A stretch of DNA of 64,000 nucleotides from Nitrobacter sp963807355 (GCA_963807355.1 CAWEBX010000029.1:186001-250000); one strand, 5' to 3'; shown: positions 28,912 through 38,868, counted from the stretch's first letter. Translations and numbers: made by a program. The notes: generated from the sequence alone by a model not told the origin.

Positions 28912-29860
28912 ATGTCAAACCGTTTGGGGAAACGTCTCTCAACCTTTGGGGTGGCCTTGTTCACGGGCGGCATGCTTGCGATCGCCGTCCAGGGGGGCTC
29001 GGCACGCGCGGACGATGCCTGCCTGGTAAAACCGAGCGCGACGACGCCGCGCGGAGGTCACTGGCATTATCGCGTCGAGCCGGGAACGAAGCGTCACTGC
29101 TGGTATCTCGGCGAAGAGCGCGGCAAGGCCGCGCTGGAAACCGCAGCAAAGCCGTCGCCGTTTGCCCCCGCGTCGGACAAACGGGCAATGAGGTCTTCCG
29201 CACCACCTCTCCGGCCGTCCATCACGAATGCTCATGCGGAGCTCGATGACGCGACAAGCGCGAACGATTTCAGCAGACGCCAACTCCCTGCCGTCCACGA
29301 GGGATTCTTCCGACGAGCCTGCGCAAAACACGAATATATCGCAACCGTCCGCTACCACGCAGTGGCCCGATCCGGCCATCAACGCAGTGCCGGTCGTCAA
29401 TTCGACGCAACCGCCGGTACAAGCCGCAGTCACGTCTGGTCCGCAGGCGCCGAACGACCCGCCGGTCTCTGCGGCAACAATCGAGCCTGCTACTCAGGCG
29501 GTCGGCGAACGCAGCGAGCCAAGCCTTGCTTCAGCCGTCGTCAGCGCTCCCGAGGCGGAAATTCAGTCCCACTCGTCATCTATGCTGCTGGGTGGGCTCG
29601 CTGGCGCGTTAGCCGTAGCAGGGTTTCTTGGATTTGCAGCTGTCAGATTCGGGAATCTGAGCAGCCTCTTGCAAATCCGTCACTCGCGATTGATCGAGGA
29701 TTTGGTCGACCAAGGTTACCCTCCGCCCTGGAAACGAAAGGGGCCCGATACTGCACAAACCTCCCGCAGTGACGTGCTGCGCATACGCCAGGAGATCGAG
29801 GCGCAATCTCGCGACATCATGGAAATTCTGTCTCGGGCATCACGTGGAGCAACGACGTAG
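28912..29860 (+). CDS. Secreted hypothetical protein with C-terminal membrane helix, frame broken
   Basis: The first frame begins with a signal peptide (residues ~10-32, ending SARADDA) followed by PRGGHWHYRVEPGTKRHCWYLGEE, a short Cys/Trp-rich module that I know from hypothetical proteins of this bacterial group. The second frame continues with a proline/alanine-rich linker, a membrane helix (MLLGGLAGALAVAGFLGFAAV) and a charged tail. GATTTC at 29266-29271 is the likely break: dropping one T gives GATTC and joins TSAND to SADANSLPST. Repaired length is about 315 residues. Function unknown; topology suggests a periplasmic protein tethered at its C-terminal end. Confidence 0.72.
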
Positions 29861-29940
29861 CGGCGAATGAAAAGGTTTCTAAGCGAACTCGTCAAATCAA
29901 AGTCACAGCGCCTCGTTTCGGATGCATCACAGGCGAGGCT

Positions 29941-30600
29941 CTAAGTCTCAAGTTGCCGCTGCAGTTCTCGCACGAACGCCGTCAATCCGGTTCGGCGTTC
30001 GCGCTTGAGCCGTTCAGCCTTCAGAATTGACTGCACCTCAGTAAACGCTTCATCGACATTCTGGTTGATGACGATGTAATCGTACTCGGCCCAGTGGCTG
30101 AGTTCATGGGTGGCGCGGTCCATTCGTTCGCGGATGACATGATCGGCATCTTGGGCACGGGTATGCAGGCGTCGTTCCAGATCAGTGGCGGACGGCGGCA
30201 GAATAAAGACGCTGACCACGTCGGCCCGTGCCTTCTCGCGCAATTGCTGCGTGCCTTGCCAATCGATATCGAACAATACGTCGCGGCCGGATGACAGTGC
30301 CGCATCCACAGGCGCGCGCGGCGTGCCGTAGCGATTGTCGAACACGACGGCCCATTCCAGCAGATCATTGTGCTTGACCATGGCCGCAAAGGTTGCGTCG
30401 TCGACGAACTTGTAGTCACGACCATCGACCTCGCCCGGCCGCATCGGGCGCGTGGTCGCAGAGACCGACAGGCTCAAGCCCTCGACGCGCTCGATCAGCA
30501 GCCGCGACAGCGTGGTTTTTCCGGCACCGGAAGGCGACGATAGCACGAACATCAGGCCGCGCCGTTCGACTCCGTCGAAACCCCGATCGTGAGCAGTCAT
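29941..30600 (-). CDS. gmk: Guanylate kinase
   Basis: Phosphorylates GMP to GDP; 219 residues. The P-loop SSPSGAGKTT is near residue 21, followed by the GMP-binding SATTRPMRPGEVDGRDYKFV segment and the YDYIVINQNVDEAF region near the C terminus. It is the last gene of a minus-strand run and starts three bases after the yicC stop codon, a conserved pair. The frame and length are normal. Confidence 0.96.
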   Translation of the reverse strand: MTAHDRGFDGVERRGLMFVLSSPSGAGKTTLSRLLIERVEGLSLSVSATTRPMRPGEVDGRDYKFVDDATFAAMVKHNDLLEWAVVFDNRYGTPRAPVDAALSSGRDVLFDIDWQGTQQLREKARADVVSVFILPPSATDLERRLHTRAQDADHVIRERMDRATHELSHWAEYDYIVINQNVDEAFTEVQSILKAERLKRERRTGLTAFVRELQRQLET

Positions 30601-30603
30601 CGA

Positions 30604-31491
30604 TCACTCCAGATTCTGGACCTGTTCGCGAAACTGTTCGACGGCGTTTTTCAGTTCAAGTCCGACATTGGTCAGTTCGAGATCGTTCGACTTCGAGCAG
30701 CAAGTGTTGACTTCCCTGTTGAATTCCTGCGCAAGAAAATCAAGCTTTCGTCCGATCGGCCCGCCCCTGCCGATCAACTCGCGCGTCTGCGAAATATGCG
30801 AGGCAATGCGATCCAATTCCTCGCGGATATCGGCCTTCGTAGCGATCAAGATCGCTTCCTGATGGAGTTGATCCTGATCGAAGCGGTCCGATGTGTCGAG
30901 CAATGCGGTAATCTGCTCGGCAAGTCGCGCCTTCACTGCGCCCGGTTGACGGCCAGGGGCGGCCTCTGCCCTGCGCGCGAGACGCTCGATCTCATCCATG
31001 CGCTGCATCAGTACGCCGCCAAGCGTAGCTCCTTCACGCTCGCGCATATCAACAAGGCTGCGCAGCGCCTGCTCGAAAGTTTCAGCGACGGCGGTCTTTG
31101 CTGCGAGTTCCTCGGCATCGTCGGGCTCCGGTTCAACGACCTCCATAACACCCTTTATCGATAACAAACCGTCAATGCTCGGCGCGAGCGCGTCGATTTT
31201 GCCGCACAAATCGCGCGCGACCTTCAGGAGAGATGCCAGGACCTGTTCATTGACGCGAACAAGGGGAACCGCGTTGCTGAGCTTCACCGTTAGATTGGCG
31301 TAGACCGTTCCGCGTGACAACATTTGTGCTGCGCGCTTCCTTATCGTCGCTTCTATATCGTCCCAGCCGGTCGGTAGCCGCGTCCGAAGGTCGAACCCTT
31401 TGGCGTTCACGGATTTTAACTCCCATTCGAACGCATACGGCCCACTGGCGCCGTGGCTTCTTGCAAAGCCGGTCATGCTCGACAACGCCAT
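30604..31491 (-). CDS. yicC: YicC family protein (endoribonuclease-like)
   Basis: The 295-residue product starts MALSSMTGFARSHG, the hallmark SMTGF(A)R opening of YicC, and ends with the DUF1732 domain including EELDRIASHISQ, GRKLDFLAQEFNREVNT and SKSNDLELTNVGLELKNAVEQFREQVQN. The E. coli member has been described as an endoribonuclease acting on small RNA. The ATG at 31491 is preferred over the upstream ATG at 31512 because it matches the family start. It sits between mltG and gmk. Confidence 0.94.
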   Translation of the reverse strand: MALSSMTGFARSHGASGPYAFEWELKSVNAKGFDLRTRLPTGWDDIEATIRKRAAQMLSRGTVYANLTVKLSNAVPLVRVNEQVLASLLKVARDLCGKIDALAPSIDGLLSIKGVMEVVEPEPDDAEELAAKTAVAETFEQALRSLVDMREREGATLGGVLMQRMDEIERLARRAEAAPGRQPGAVKARLAEQITALLDTSDRFDQDQLHQEAILIATKADIREELDRIASHISQTRELIGRGGPIGRKLDFLAQEFNREVNTCCSKSNDLELTNVGLELKNAVEQFREQVQNLE

Positions 31492-31570
31492 CGCGTGGTT
31501 TCTCCGAAGCACCCAGATGTGAGATTCGTTTAACGGATCGTCCCGACGTTAGAGAATTTTGTGGCCGAGT

Positions 31571-31680
31571 GAAATCCGCTTCTGATGGAATCAGAATTCG
31601 AAGTTCTGCGCTTTTGGTTGATGCGTTTTTTCACGCGAACATGGAAACCGGTTTCGGATAAGATGATGCTCGATCAAAAG
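31571..31680 (-). repeat. Interspersed intergenic repeat, inverted copy
   Basis: Read on the minus strand: CCGAAACCGGTTTCCATGTT, CGCGTGAAAAAACGCATCAAC, then AATTCTGATTCCATCAGAAG. The last part is a hairpin (TTCTGAT and ATCAGAA) whose loop contains GATTC. It fills the gap between mltG and yicC and is related to the copies at 17779 and 47571. Confidence 0.55.
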
Positions 31681-31761
31681 GTGAATCAGGCACCAGGCCG
31701 AATGCGGTCTGATTCGATCCCTGTTGCTGAATGATGTGCTGCGAAGAGGCTCTACAGCGCC

Positions 31762-32973
31762 CTACCGGTTTGGCCGGGTTCGCGCCCGCGGCGCAGGCTT
31801 TGGGGAAGGCTCGTCCTGTGTGGTGCCGGTTTCTGTTGTGGTGGGCGCGACAGCCGGCGCCGGCTCGTCCAGCGGCTCGACCGCATCGTTTTGAATCTGC
31901 TTTTCCATGGTCCGCAACCGAGCGACGTTCTTCTGGTGCTGCTCGTAAGTCTCGGTGAAGCTGTGCCCCCCGTTTCCATCGGCAACGAAGAACAAATCGC
32001 GGGTTCGCGCCGGATTTGCCGCTGCTTCGAGCGAAGCTCGGCCGGGATTAGCGATCGGTCCCGGCGGCAACCCTTCAATCACGTAGGTGTTGTATGGAGA
32101 CGCTTGCATAATTTCGTTGCGTTTGATCGGCCGCCCCAGCGTCCCCTTGCCTCCGACCAGACCATAAATGATCGTTGGGTCGGACTGCAGTTTCATTTTC
32201 TGTTTCAGACGGTTGGCGAACACGGCCGCGACCCGGCTGCGTTCATCCGCCTTTCCTGTTTCCTTTTCAATGATAGATGCCAGCGTAACGAGTTGATCAG
32301 ATGTTTTGACGGGCACATCTGAGGCACGACGCTCCCAGATTTCTGCGAGCACGCGCTTTTGAGCCTGCTGCAAGCGCTGGATCACTTGCTCTCGGCTGGT
32401 GCCTCGCGGAAACTTGTACGTCTCGGGCAGCAATGTGCCCTCGCGTGGAATCTCTCGAACGGTCCCTGAGAAAATCTCATTCTCCGAAAGCCGTTCTATA
32501 ATCTGTTCGGAAGTCAGGCCTTCTGGAATAGTCACGGGATGCTGCACCACCTTGCCTTCGACAATAGTGCCGATGACTTCGCGCAGACTGGCTTGCTTTT
32601 GGAACGCATATTCTCCTGGCTTCAGATCCGCGCGCGCCTTCAAGGCAAATACGCTTCCGATAAACGCCCAGCGATTGTCGTCGATCACACCTTCGCGCTG
32701 AAGAATTTCGGCAATGTCGTTCATTCCGGCGCGGGCCGGAATGTTGACGATCTTTTCATCCTGTAGCGGTCCCGGCGCTTCGATCTTCTGCTTGCCGTAG
32801 AAGAAAACGCCGCCGGCACCAAGCATCCCGATCAACAAAACCGTAATGATCGCGTTGCCCGCAACCACCAGCGGGCTTCGCGCGCGGGCAGAACGCTTCG
32901 GTGGTGGGGGTACCTGTTCGGGTTCAAGCGCGGCGCGCGGACTGCGCGGAGAGATGGGCGGCCTTTCAGTCAT
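31762..32973 (-). CDS. mltG: Endolytic murein transglycosylase MltG
   Basis: Inner-membrane lytic transglycosylase thought to terminate glycan strand synthesis. The 403-residue protein has a proline-rich cytoplasmic N terminus, a membrane helix (about residues 37-60), a LysM-like region, and the YceG catalytic domain with the active glutamate in LASIIEKETGKADERSRVAAVFANRL, plus SDPTIIYGL and SPYNTYVIEGLPPGPIANPG. The tail is Pro/Thr-rich. It follows fabF on the same strand by 127 bases, the usual order. Confidence 0.95.
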   Translation of the reverse strand: MTERPPISPRSPRAALEPEQVPPPPKRSARARSPLVVAGNAIITVLLIGMLGAGGVFFYGKQKIEAPGPLQDEKIVNIPARAGMNDIAEILQREGVIDDNRWAFIGSVFALKARADLKPGEYAFQKQASLREVIGTIVEGKVVQHPVTIPEGLTSEQIIERLSENEIFSGTVREIPREGTLLPETYKFPRGTSREQVIQRLQQAQKRVLAEIWERRASDVPVKTSDQLVTLASIIEKETGKADERSRVAAVFANRLKQKMKLQSDPTIIYGLVGGKGTLGRPIKRNEIMQASPYNTYVIEGLPPGPIANPGRASLEAAANPARTRDLFFVADGNGGHSFTETYEQHQKNVARLRTMEKQIQNDAVEPLDEPAPAVAPTTTETGTTQDEPSPKPAPRARTRPNR

Positions 32974-33100
32974 CGATGCAACATAAATCCTGTCGGTTTA
33001 ATCGCGGCCGGCGAATTCCCTGCCCCGGCCAACAGCATGCGGCCGTTTCTAGGATTTATCATCGAATGCGGCGAAACAGTGGATTTGCGTCCATCACACG

Positions 33101-34366
33101 TTAATTGGCGAGGCGCCGCATGATAATTGATGCGTTGGTCCCGCCGAACCCGAACGAATTCGACAGTACAACGTTGATTTCCCGCTGACGCGCCTTGTGT
33201 GGGACGAGATCGATCGCTGTTTCCACTGAAGGATTATCGAGATTGATCGTTGGCGGGGCGATGTTGTCGCGAATCGCAAGGATGCTGAAAATAGCTTCGA
33301 CTGCGCCCGCGGCACCCAGCAGATGGCCGATAGAGGATTTTGTGGAGGACATCGACGTGCTTGAAGCGGCGTTACCCAGCAATCTTTCCACCGCCTTCAG
33401 TTCGATTTCATCGCCGACCTGGGTCGATGTACCGTGGGCGTTGATATAGTCGATATCCGATGGAAATATGCCAGCGCGCTTCATGGCCGCGGTCATGCTC
33501 CGAAACGCGCCGTCGCCGTCCGGGGACGGCGACGTGATGTGATAGGCATCCCCCGAAAGGCCGTATCCCGTAATTTCGGCATAAATTCTCGCTCCGCGCC
33601 GCCGTGCATGCTCGTACTCCTCGAGCACAACGACACCAGCACCTTCTCCCATGACGAAGCCGTCGCGATTGTTGTCGTAAGGACGCGATGCCTTTTGCGG
33701 CGTGTCGTTGAAGCTGGTAGATAGCGTCCGCGCGGCGCAGAAGCCTGCCATGCCGATGCGGCAGATCGGCGATTCCGCGCCGCCAGCCACCATGACATCG
33801 GCGTCGCCGAGTGCGATCAGGCGGCTCGCATCGCCGATTGCATGCGCGCCTGTCGAGCAGGCTGTCACCACAGCATGGTTCGGTCCCTTCAGTCCGTGTT
33901 CGATCGACACGTATCCCGAAGCAAGGTTGATCAGGCGTCCCGGAATGAAAAATGGCGACACCTTGCGGGCTCCCCTCTCCTTCATGAGGACCGCAGTGTC
34001 GGCGATACCCGAAAGGCCGCCAATGCCGGAACCAATCAGGGTGCCGGTCGCGCAACGATCCTCGTCGGTTGAAGGATGCCAATCCGCATCGTCGAGCGCC
34101 TGTCTGGCGGCGCTCATCGCGAAGATAATGAAATCGTCGACCTTGCGCTGGTCCTTCGGCTCCATCCACAGGTCAGGATTGAAGGTTCCGTCAGTACCGT
34201 CGCCACGTGGGACGACGCAAGCGATTCGGCACGGCAAGTCGGTAACGTCGAACGTCTCGATCTGCTTCGCGCCGCTCATGCCGTCGAGTATGCGCTTCCA
34301 GGTCGGCTCGACTCCGCAGCCAAGCGGCGACACCATGCCAAGTCCGGTGACGACGACGCGCCTCAT
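33101..34366 (-). CDS. fabF: 3-oxoacyl-ACP synthase II
   Basis: Condensing enzyme of fatty acid elongation, 421 residues. The Cys-His-His triad is visible in VTACSTGAHAIG, NAHGTSTQVGD and SSIGHLLGAAGAVEAIF. The ATG at 34366 (MRRVVVTGLGMVSPLG) matches the family start; the open frame reaches ten codons further upstream. It follows acpP by 95 bases within the fabD-fabG-acpP-fabF cluster. Confidence 0.97.
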   Translation of the reverse strand: MRRVVVTGLGMVSPLGCGVEPTWKRILDGMSGAKQIETFDVTDLPCRIACVVPRGDGTDGTFNPDLWMEPKDQRKVDDFIIFAMSAARQALDDADWHPSTDEDRCATGTLIGSGIGGLSGIADTAVLMKERGARKVSPFFIPGRLINLASGYVSIEHGLKGPNHAVVTACSTGAHAIGDASRLIALGDADVMVAGGAESPICRIGMAGFCAARTLSTSFNDTPQKASRPYDNNRDGFVMGEGAGVVVLEEYEHARRRGARIYAEITGYGLSGDAYHITSPSPDGDGAFRSMTAAMKRAGIFPSDIDYINAHGTSTQVGDEIELKAVERLLGNAASSTSMSSTKSSIGHLLGAAGAVEAIFSILAIRDNIAPPTINLDNPSVETAIDLVPHKARQREINVVLSNSFGFGGTNASIIMRRLAN

Positions 34367-34461
34367 CTGGAAAACTCCAGCTTCCTTACAAATCATAAGG
34401 AAAAGCCGGTGGGCCGTTCGAACACGACCCGTCCGGCTTCATGTAAGACCGCGGAAGAGCG

Positions 34462-34701
34462 TCAGCTTTTCGCGTTCTTCTCGAGAAACTTTGTGGCATC
34501 GCCGACGGTCAGGATCGTCTCCGCCGCGTCATCGGGAATCTCACAACCAAATTCTTCCTCGAAGGCCATCACGAGCTCGACCGTATCGAGACTGTCTGCG
34601 CCAAGATCGTCAATGAAGCTGGCACTCTCGACGACTTTCTCGGGCTCTACGCCAAGGTGCTCGACCACGATCTTCTTAACCCGCTCGCCAATCTCGCTCA
34701 T
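34462..34701 (-). CDS. acpP: Acyl carrier protein
   Basis: Acidic 79-residue carrier of acyl chains; the phosphopantetheine serine is in DDLGADSLDTVELVMAFEEEF. It starts MSEIGERVKKIVVEHLG; an extra ATG one codon upstream (34704) could also be used. It lies between fabG and fabF. Confidence 0.98.
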   Translation of the reverse strand: MSEIGERVKKIVVEHLGVEPEKVVESASFIDDLGADSLDTVELVMAFEEEFGCEIPDDAAETILTVGDATKFLEKNAKS

Positions 34702-34975
34702 CATTAAACCTCGCGCTTGTTCAATTGGACCCGACCGCAAACGAGCCATCGTGGAGCATTAAACTAGCTAATTCCTGTCGCTATTTGCAGTCGTGTAGGA
34801 TTCGGTCTTTTCCGCCTTGTGCGGGTGCGGACCGGCAAACGACGGCAGCCGCCACACCGCCAATATACAGGGTTTCAAATTCCTGCAATGGCGTTCTTTG
34901 CCCACCCGTTCTTGGTCCGGTTATCACACATCGAAAGCCTTGACCACAAGCCCCGGTAGGCGGGCCAAAAGCGCC

Positions 34976-35713
34976 TCAAATCATTGCCATTCCGCCATTG
35001 ACATGAATCGTCTGTCCCGTCACGTAGGCTGCTTCGTTCGAACTCAGATAGACCGCCGCCGCCGCAATATCTTCCGGCGTTCCGAGGCGGGCCGCGGGGA
35101 CTTTCGTCAGAATCGTCTCTCGCTGCTTCTCGTTCAGCGCGTCGGTCATCGGTGTTGCGATAAATCCGGGTGCAATGCAATTGGCTGTCATCCCGCGCTT
35201 CGCGTATTCCGCGCCTAGCGTTTTGATCATGCCGATCAGTCCGGCTTTCGATGCGGTGTAATTCCCCTGCCCCGGATTTCCGGTGACGCCGACCACCGAG
35301 GTGATCGCGATGATGCGGCCGAAGCGTTTGCGCATCATCAGTTTTGTCGCCGCGCGCGCCAGGCGGAATGTCGCTGTCAGATTGATCCTGATCACATCAT
35401 CCCAATCCTCGTCGCGCAATTGCACAAACAGGTTGTCCCGTGTGACGCCCGCATTGGCGACGAGAATATCGACGCGTCCCATCGCCTTCTCGGCATCCGG
35501 CACCAATGCTTCGACCTCCGCCGCATCCGATAGATTGCAGGGCAGCACATGAACGCGTTCGCCAAGCGTACCCGCCAGCGCCTCCAGCACCTCCCGACGA
35601 GTACCGGAAATCGCGACCGTCGCCCCTTGCGCATGGAGCGCCTTCGCAATGGCGCCGCCGATACCGCCGGTTGCGCCTGTCACAAGCGCGGTCCTATCGG
35701 TCAAGTCGAACAT
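34976..35713 (-). CDS. fabG: 3-oxoacyl-ACP reductase
   Basis: NADPH-dependent short-chain dehydrogenase, 245 residues. The cofactor motif VTGATGGIGGAIA is near residue 12, NAG at LVANAGVTRDN, and the catalytic Ser-Tyr-Lys in ITSVVGVTGNPGQGNYTASKAG. The C terminus (YVTGQTIHVNGGMAMI) is typical. It follows fabD by 16 bases and precedes acpP by 274 bases, a gap in which I see no gene. Confidence 0.97.
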   Translation of the reverse strand: MFDLTDRTALVTGATGGIGGAIAKALHAQGATVAISGTRREVLEALAGTLGERVHVLPCNLSDAAEVEALVPDAEKAMGRVDILVANAGVTRDNLFVQLRDEDWDDVIRINLTATFRLARAATKLMMRKRFGRIIAITSVVGVTGNPGQGNYTASKAGLIGMIKTLGAEYAKRGMTANCIAPGFIATPMTDALNEKQRETILTKVPAARLGTPEDIAAAAVYLSSNEAAYVTGQTIHVNGGMAMI

Positions 35714-35729
35714 CGCTCCTCCTTGTCTT

Positions 35730-36689
35730 TTAAGCCGAGCGTGCGGCCACTAGTGCTTCCCTGGCCGACGCGATATCGTTCGGTCCGCCGACGGCCACGC
35801 CGATGGCGCCATCCGCTATGCGCTTGACGAGCCCGCTCAGAACCTTGCCGGCTCCGATCTCGAAAAAGCGCGTCACCCCGTGTTCGGCCATATAGGCGAC
35901 CGACTCGCGCCAGCGGACGGTTCCTGTCACCTGCTCGATCAGCCGCCGGCGGATTTCGTCAGGGTTCGTGATCGGGGCGGCCAGTACGTTGGAAATGACT
36001 GGCACCACCGGCGTGCTGATCGCCACGTCAGCTAGTGCCTTCGCCATCGCGTCGGCCGCGGGTTGCATCAGCCTGCAATGAAACGGTGCCGACACCGGCA
36101 GCAGCATCGCGCGCCTGGCGCCTTTGGTCTTCGCGATCTCGACTGCCCGATGAACCGCCTCCTTGTCGCCGGACACGACAACCTGTCCGCCACCATTGTC
36201 GTTCGCGGCCTGGCAGACCTGACCCTGCGCGGCTTCGTCGGCAACGGCGACCGCGGCTTCGTAATCAAGGCCCAATAGAGCCGCCATAGCGCCAGCACCG
36301 ACAGGAACCGCCTTCTGCATGGCGAGACCGCGCGTCCGCAGCAGCCGCGCTGTATCCGCGATGCTCAGGCTGCCCGCGGCCGCCAGCGCGGAATATTCTC
36401 CGAGCGAATGTCCGGCCACGAAGGCGGCATCCCGTGCCACCGAAAATCCGGCCTCGGCTTCGAGTACGCGGAGAGTGGCAATAGAGACTGCCATCAAGGC
36501 CGGCTGGGCATTCTCGGTCAATTGCAGGGTTTCAGCAGGCCCATCCCAGATGGTGGCGGTCAGCTTTTCGCCGAGGGCCGCATCCACCTCGTCAAAAACG
36601 GCTTTTGCGACGTGAAAAGCCTCGGCCAGCGCCTTGCCCATACCTACGGTCTGGGAACCCTGCCCCGGAAAGGTGAATGCCGCGGTCAT
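35730..36689 (-). CDS. fabD: Malonyl-CoA:ACP transacylase
   Basis: Loads malonyl groups on ACP; 319 residues. The FPGQGSQ opening, the active serine in AGHSLGEYSALAAAG, and the histidine in VSAPFHCRLMQPA are present. It is the first gene of the minus-strand fatty acid cluster, divergent from rpsF. Confidence 0.96.
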   Translation of the reverse strand: MTAAFTFPGQGSQTVGMGKALAEAFHVAKAVFDEVDAALGEKLTATIWDGPAETLQLTENAQPALMAVSIATLRVLEAEAGFSVARDAAFVAGHSLGEYSALAAAGSLSIADTARLLRTRGLAMQKAVPVGAGAMAALLGLDYEAAVAVADEAAQGQVCQAANDNGGGQVVVSGDKEAVHRAVEIAKTKGARRAMLLPVSAPFHCRLMQPAADAMAKALADVAISTPVVPVISNVLAAPITNPDEIRRRLIEQVTGTVRWRESVAYMAEHGVTRFFEIGAGKVLSGLVKRIADGAIGVAVGGPNDIASAREALVAARSA

Positions 36690-37059
36690 ACGCTCGCCCC
36701 TTGAAACCCCGGGCGGAGAGACACCGCGCGCCGAATGATGTCAAGACAGGTGGTTGCTAGGCTCATCAACTGCTTGCGGCGGTCCCTGAGCTTCGTGGTT
36801 TGATGGCTTAGGCGCGAGCCGCGACGGCGTTATCTCTTGCAACCGGCCCGAATATCCGTATAACCCGCGCCATCCGCAGATCCCGGCCGGGAGCTGAACG
36901 GACGGTCTCAGCAATTTCACCTGTCAGGCGATATTGATGCGGCAGGGCCCATCGGCCCGTCGTCCCGTGCTTCCGCCTTCTGAGCTTATCCCAAGTCCTT
37001 TCCCAAGGTCTCGAAGGGCTTGCCGCCGGGGTCCGCGCCAACTTGAGGAAAGGACATCC
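36690..37059. other. Intergenic region between divergent fabD and rpsF
   Basis: 370 bases that must hold the promoters of the fab cluster and of the rpsF operon, including the rpsF leader. A leader bound by the S6:S18 pair is known in many bacteria, but I could not draw a convincing structure here. Frames reading through this area on both strands look like shadows. GAGGAAAGGA just before 37060 is the rpsF ribosome binding site. Confidence 0.5.
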
Positions 37060-37479
37060 ATGCCTCTCTATGAGCATGTTTTTCTTGCGCGCCAAGATGC
37101 GAGTTCCCAGCAGGTCGAGGAATTGACCAACCAGATCACGGGCGTGATCACGGGATTGGGCGGCAAGGTCACCAAGACCGAGAACTGGGGCGTACGTTCG
37201 CTCACCTATCGCATGAAGAAGAACCGCAAAGCGCATTTCGTGCTGCTCAACATCGATGGGCCTGCCACGGTCGTCAATGAGATCGAGCGCCAGGAACGCA
37301 TCCACGAAGACGTCATCCGCTATCTCACCGTGCGGGTCGAAGAACATGAAGAAGGTCCTTCGGCGATGATGCGCAAGGCCGATCGCGACCGTGAGCGTGA
37401 CGATCGCGGCGGCGGTTTCCGTGGCGACCGCGGTCCGCGCAGACCGCGCGATGACGCCAACGCAGTGGTTGAGGAGTAA
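37060..37479 (+). CDS. rpsF: 30S ribosomal protein S6
   Basis: The 139-residue product begins MPLYEHVFLARQDASSQQVEEL and has the S6 core to about residue 95 (GKVTKTENWGVRSLTYRMKKNRKAHF), then an Arg/Gly/Asp-rich tail (RDRERDDRGGGFRGDRGPRR) typical of alphaproteobacterial S6. It binds 16S rRNA together with S18, whose gene follows after six bases. The longer frame from 36934 is not used, since GAGGAAAGGA sits directly before 37060. Confidence 0.97.
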   Translation: MPLYEHVFLARQDASSQQVEELTNQITGVITGLGGKVTKTENWGVRSLTYRMKKNRKAHFVLLNIDGPATVVNEIERQERIHEDVIRYLTVRVEEHEEGPSAMMRKADRDRERDDRGGGFRGDRGPRRPRDDANAVVEE

Positions 37480-37484
37480 GAATC

Positions 37485-37724
37485 ATGGCTGATGCCGGTG
37501 CACGCCGTCCATTTTTCCGCCGCCGCAAGACCTGCCCGTTCACGGGTGCGAATGCGCCGAAACTCGATTACAAGGATTCCAAGCTGTTGATGCGTTACGT
37601 CTCCGAGCGCGGCAAGATCGTGCCGAGCCGCATCACCGCTGTATCCGCCAAGAAGCAGCGTGAGCTCGCGCGCGCGGTCAAGCGTGCGCGTTTCCTCGGT
37701 CTACTTCCTTACGTTATCCGGTAA
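37485..37724 (+). CDS. rpsR: 30S ribosomal protein S18
   Basis: A 79-residue basic protein with the S18 signature RRRKTCPFTGANAPKLDYKDSKLLMRYVSERGKIVPSRIT, ending FLGLLPYVIR. It lies directly behind rpsF and before the DUF2232 gene and rplI, the conserved alphaproteobacterial order. Confidence 0.98.
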   Translation: MADAGARRPFFRRRKTCPFTGANAPKLDYKDSKLLMRYVSERGKIVPSRITAVSAKKQRELARAVKRARFLGLLPYVIR

Positions 37725-37841
37725 TTCACGGTCGCCGGCGTCTATCATCGTTATATTTCATAAGGCTTCCGGGTTATCCCGGGGGCCGATGGTTGGGGCT
37801 CGAAGGAGACCTCTAACCGCTCGAGAGGAGCGGGACAGCTG

Positions 37842-38828
37842 ATGACTATGAACCTCCTCATTGCGGTCGCAGCCGGATGCGCCTCCGCGCTGATGTTCGC
37901 GTCGATCATTTCGGGCGCGCTGATCTCGCTGCTGTTGTTCTATCTGGCTCCATTGCCGCTGATGGTCGCGGCAATGGGATGGGGTCCGACCTGCGCAGCT
38001 ATCGGCGGCGCTTTCGCCGGCGCCAGCCTTGGCGTCTTGTTCGGTCCGCCGTATTCCGCAGCTTTCGTGCTGACTGTCGCGCTGCCCGCGTGGTGGCTGG
38101 GACATCTGGTGCTGCTCGGCCGCCCGGTCATCGCGGATACGCCGCCGCAAAGCACCGACGCAGTGCCGCCCGCTCTGTACCCGGTCGACTGGTATCCACT
38201 TGGACGCATACTGATCTGGATTGCCTGCTTCGCCGCGCTGACCACGACCGCCGCGCTTCTTACGCTCGGCTCCGACGCATCGACGATTACGGATACCCTG
38301 CGGCGCGGTCTGGTACGCATCGCCAATGTGCAGGATGCAGCGTCACGCGATCGGGCCTCGGAGGTCGTCGATGCGTTTGTGGCCATTGCCCCCGCCGCTG
38401 CCGCAACGATTGCTATGGCGACGCTGACGCTCAATATGTGGCTGGCGGCCAAAGTCACCGCCACCTCGGGCCGGCTGCGACGCCCCTGGCCCGACATGAG
38501 GACAACGACGCTCCCGCCGATGGCTCTGGTTGCGATGATGGTCGCGCTGGCAATGTGCTTCGTCGGCGGATTGCCTGCGATCCTGGCCCAGATCGTTACC
38601 GCGTGTCTGATGATGACGTATGCGCTGGTAGGTTTCGCCGTGTTGCACACGATCACCCTAACGATGCGGAACCGTGGGCTATGGCTCGGCTCGGTCTACG
38701 CCGTCGTGCTGATGTTCGTATGGCCCGTCGTCACGATTGTAGGCATCGGCATCGCAGACGCAATTTTCGGATTTCGGCAACGTTACCTGCAACGGCACAT
38801 GCCTCCGCCGCTCGCGCCGAAATCGTGA
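37842..38828 (+). CDS. DUF2232 membrane protein
   Basis: A 328-residue integral membrane protein with about eight predicted helices (for example LMFASIISGALISLLLFYLAPLPLMVAAMGW and LWLGSVYAVVLMFVWPVVTIVGIGIADAI). DUF2232/YybS-like proteins sit between rpsR and rplI throughout alphaproteobacteria, which is the context here, but their function is unknown. GAGAGGAG precedes the ATG at 37842; a second ATG lies two codons on. Confidence 0.9.
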   Translation: MTMNLLIAVAAGCASALMFASIISGALISLLLFYLAPLPLMVAAMGWGPTCAAIGGAFAGASLGVLFGPPYSAAFVLTVALPAWWLGHLVLLGRPVIADTPPQSTDAVPPALYPVDWYPLGRILIWIACFAALTTTAALLTLGSDASTITDTLRRGLVRIANVQDAASRDRASEVVDAFVAIAPAAAATIAMATLTLNMWLAAKVTATSGRLRRPWPDMRTTTLPPMALVAMMVALAMCFVGGLPAILAQIVTACLMMTYALVGFAVLHTITLTMRNRGLWLGSVYAVVLMFVWPVVTIVGIGIADAIFGFRQRYLQRHMPPPLAPKS

Positions 38829-38868
38829 ATTCAATACAGTTACTCAACACCGAACAAGAGGATCGAAC

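Noticed and set aside
29909..29938. GCCTCG / CGAGGC hairpin between the secreted protein and gmk
   Set aside because: Only six base pairs with an 18-base loop and no T run, too weak to call a terminator.
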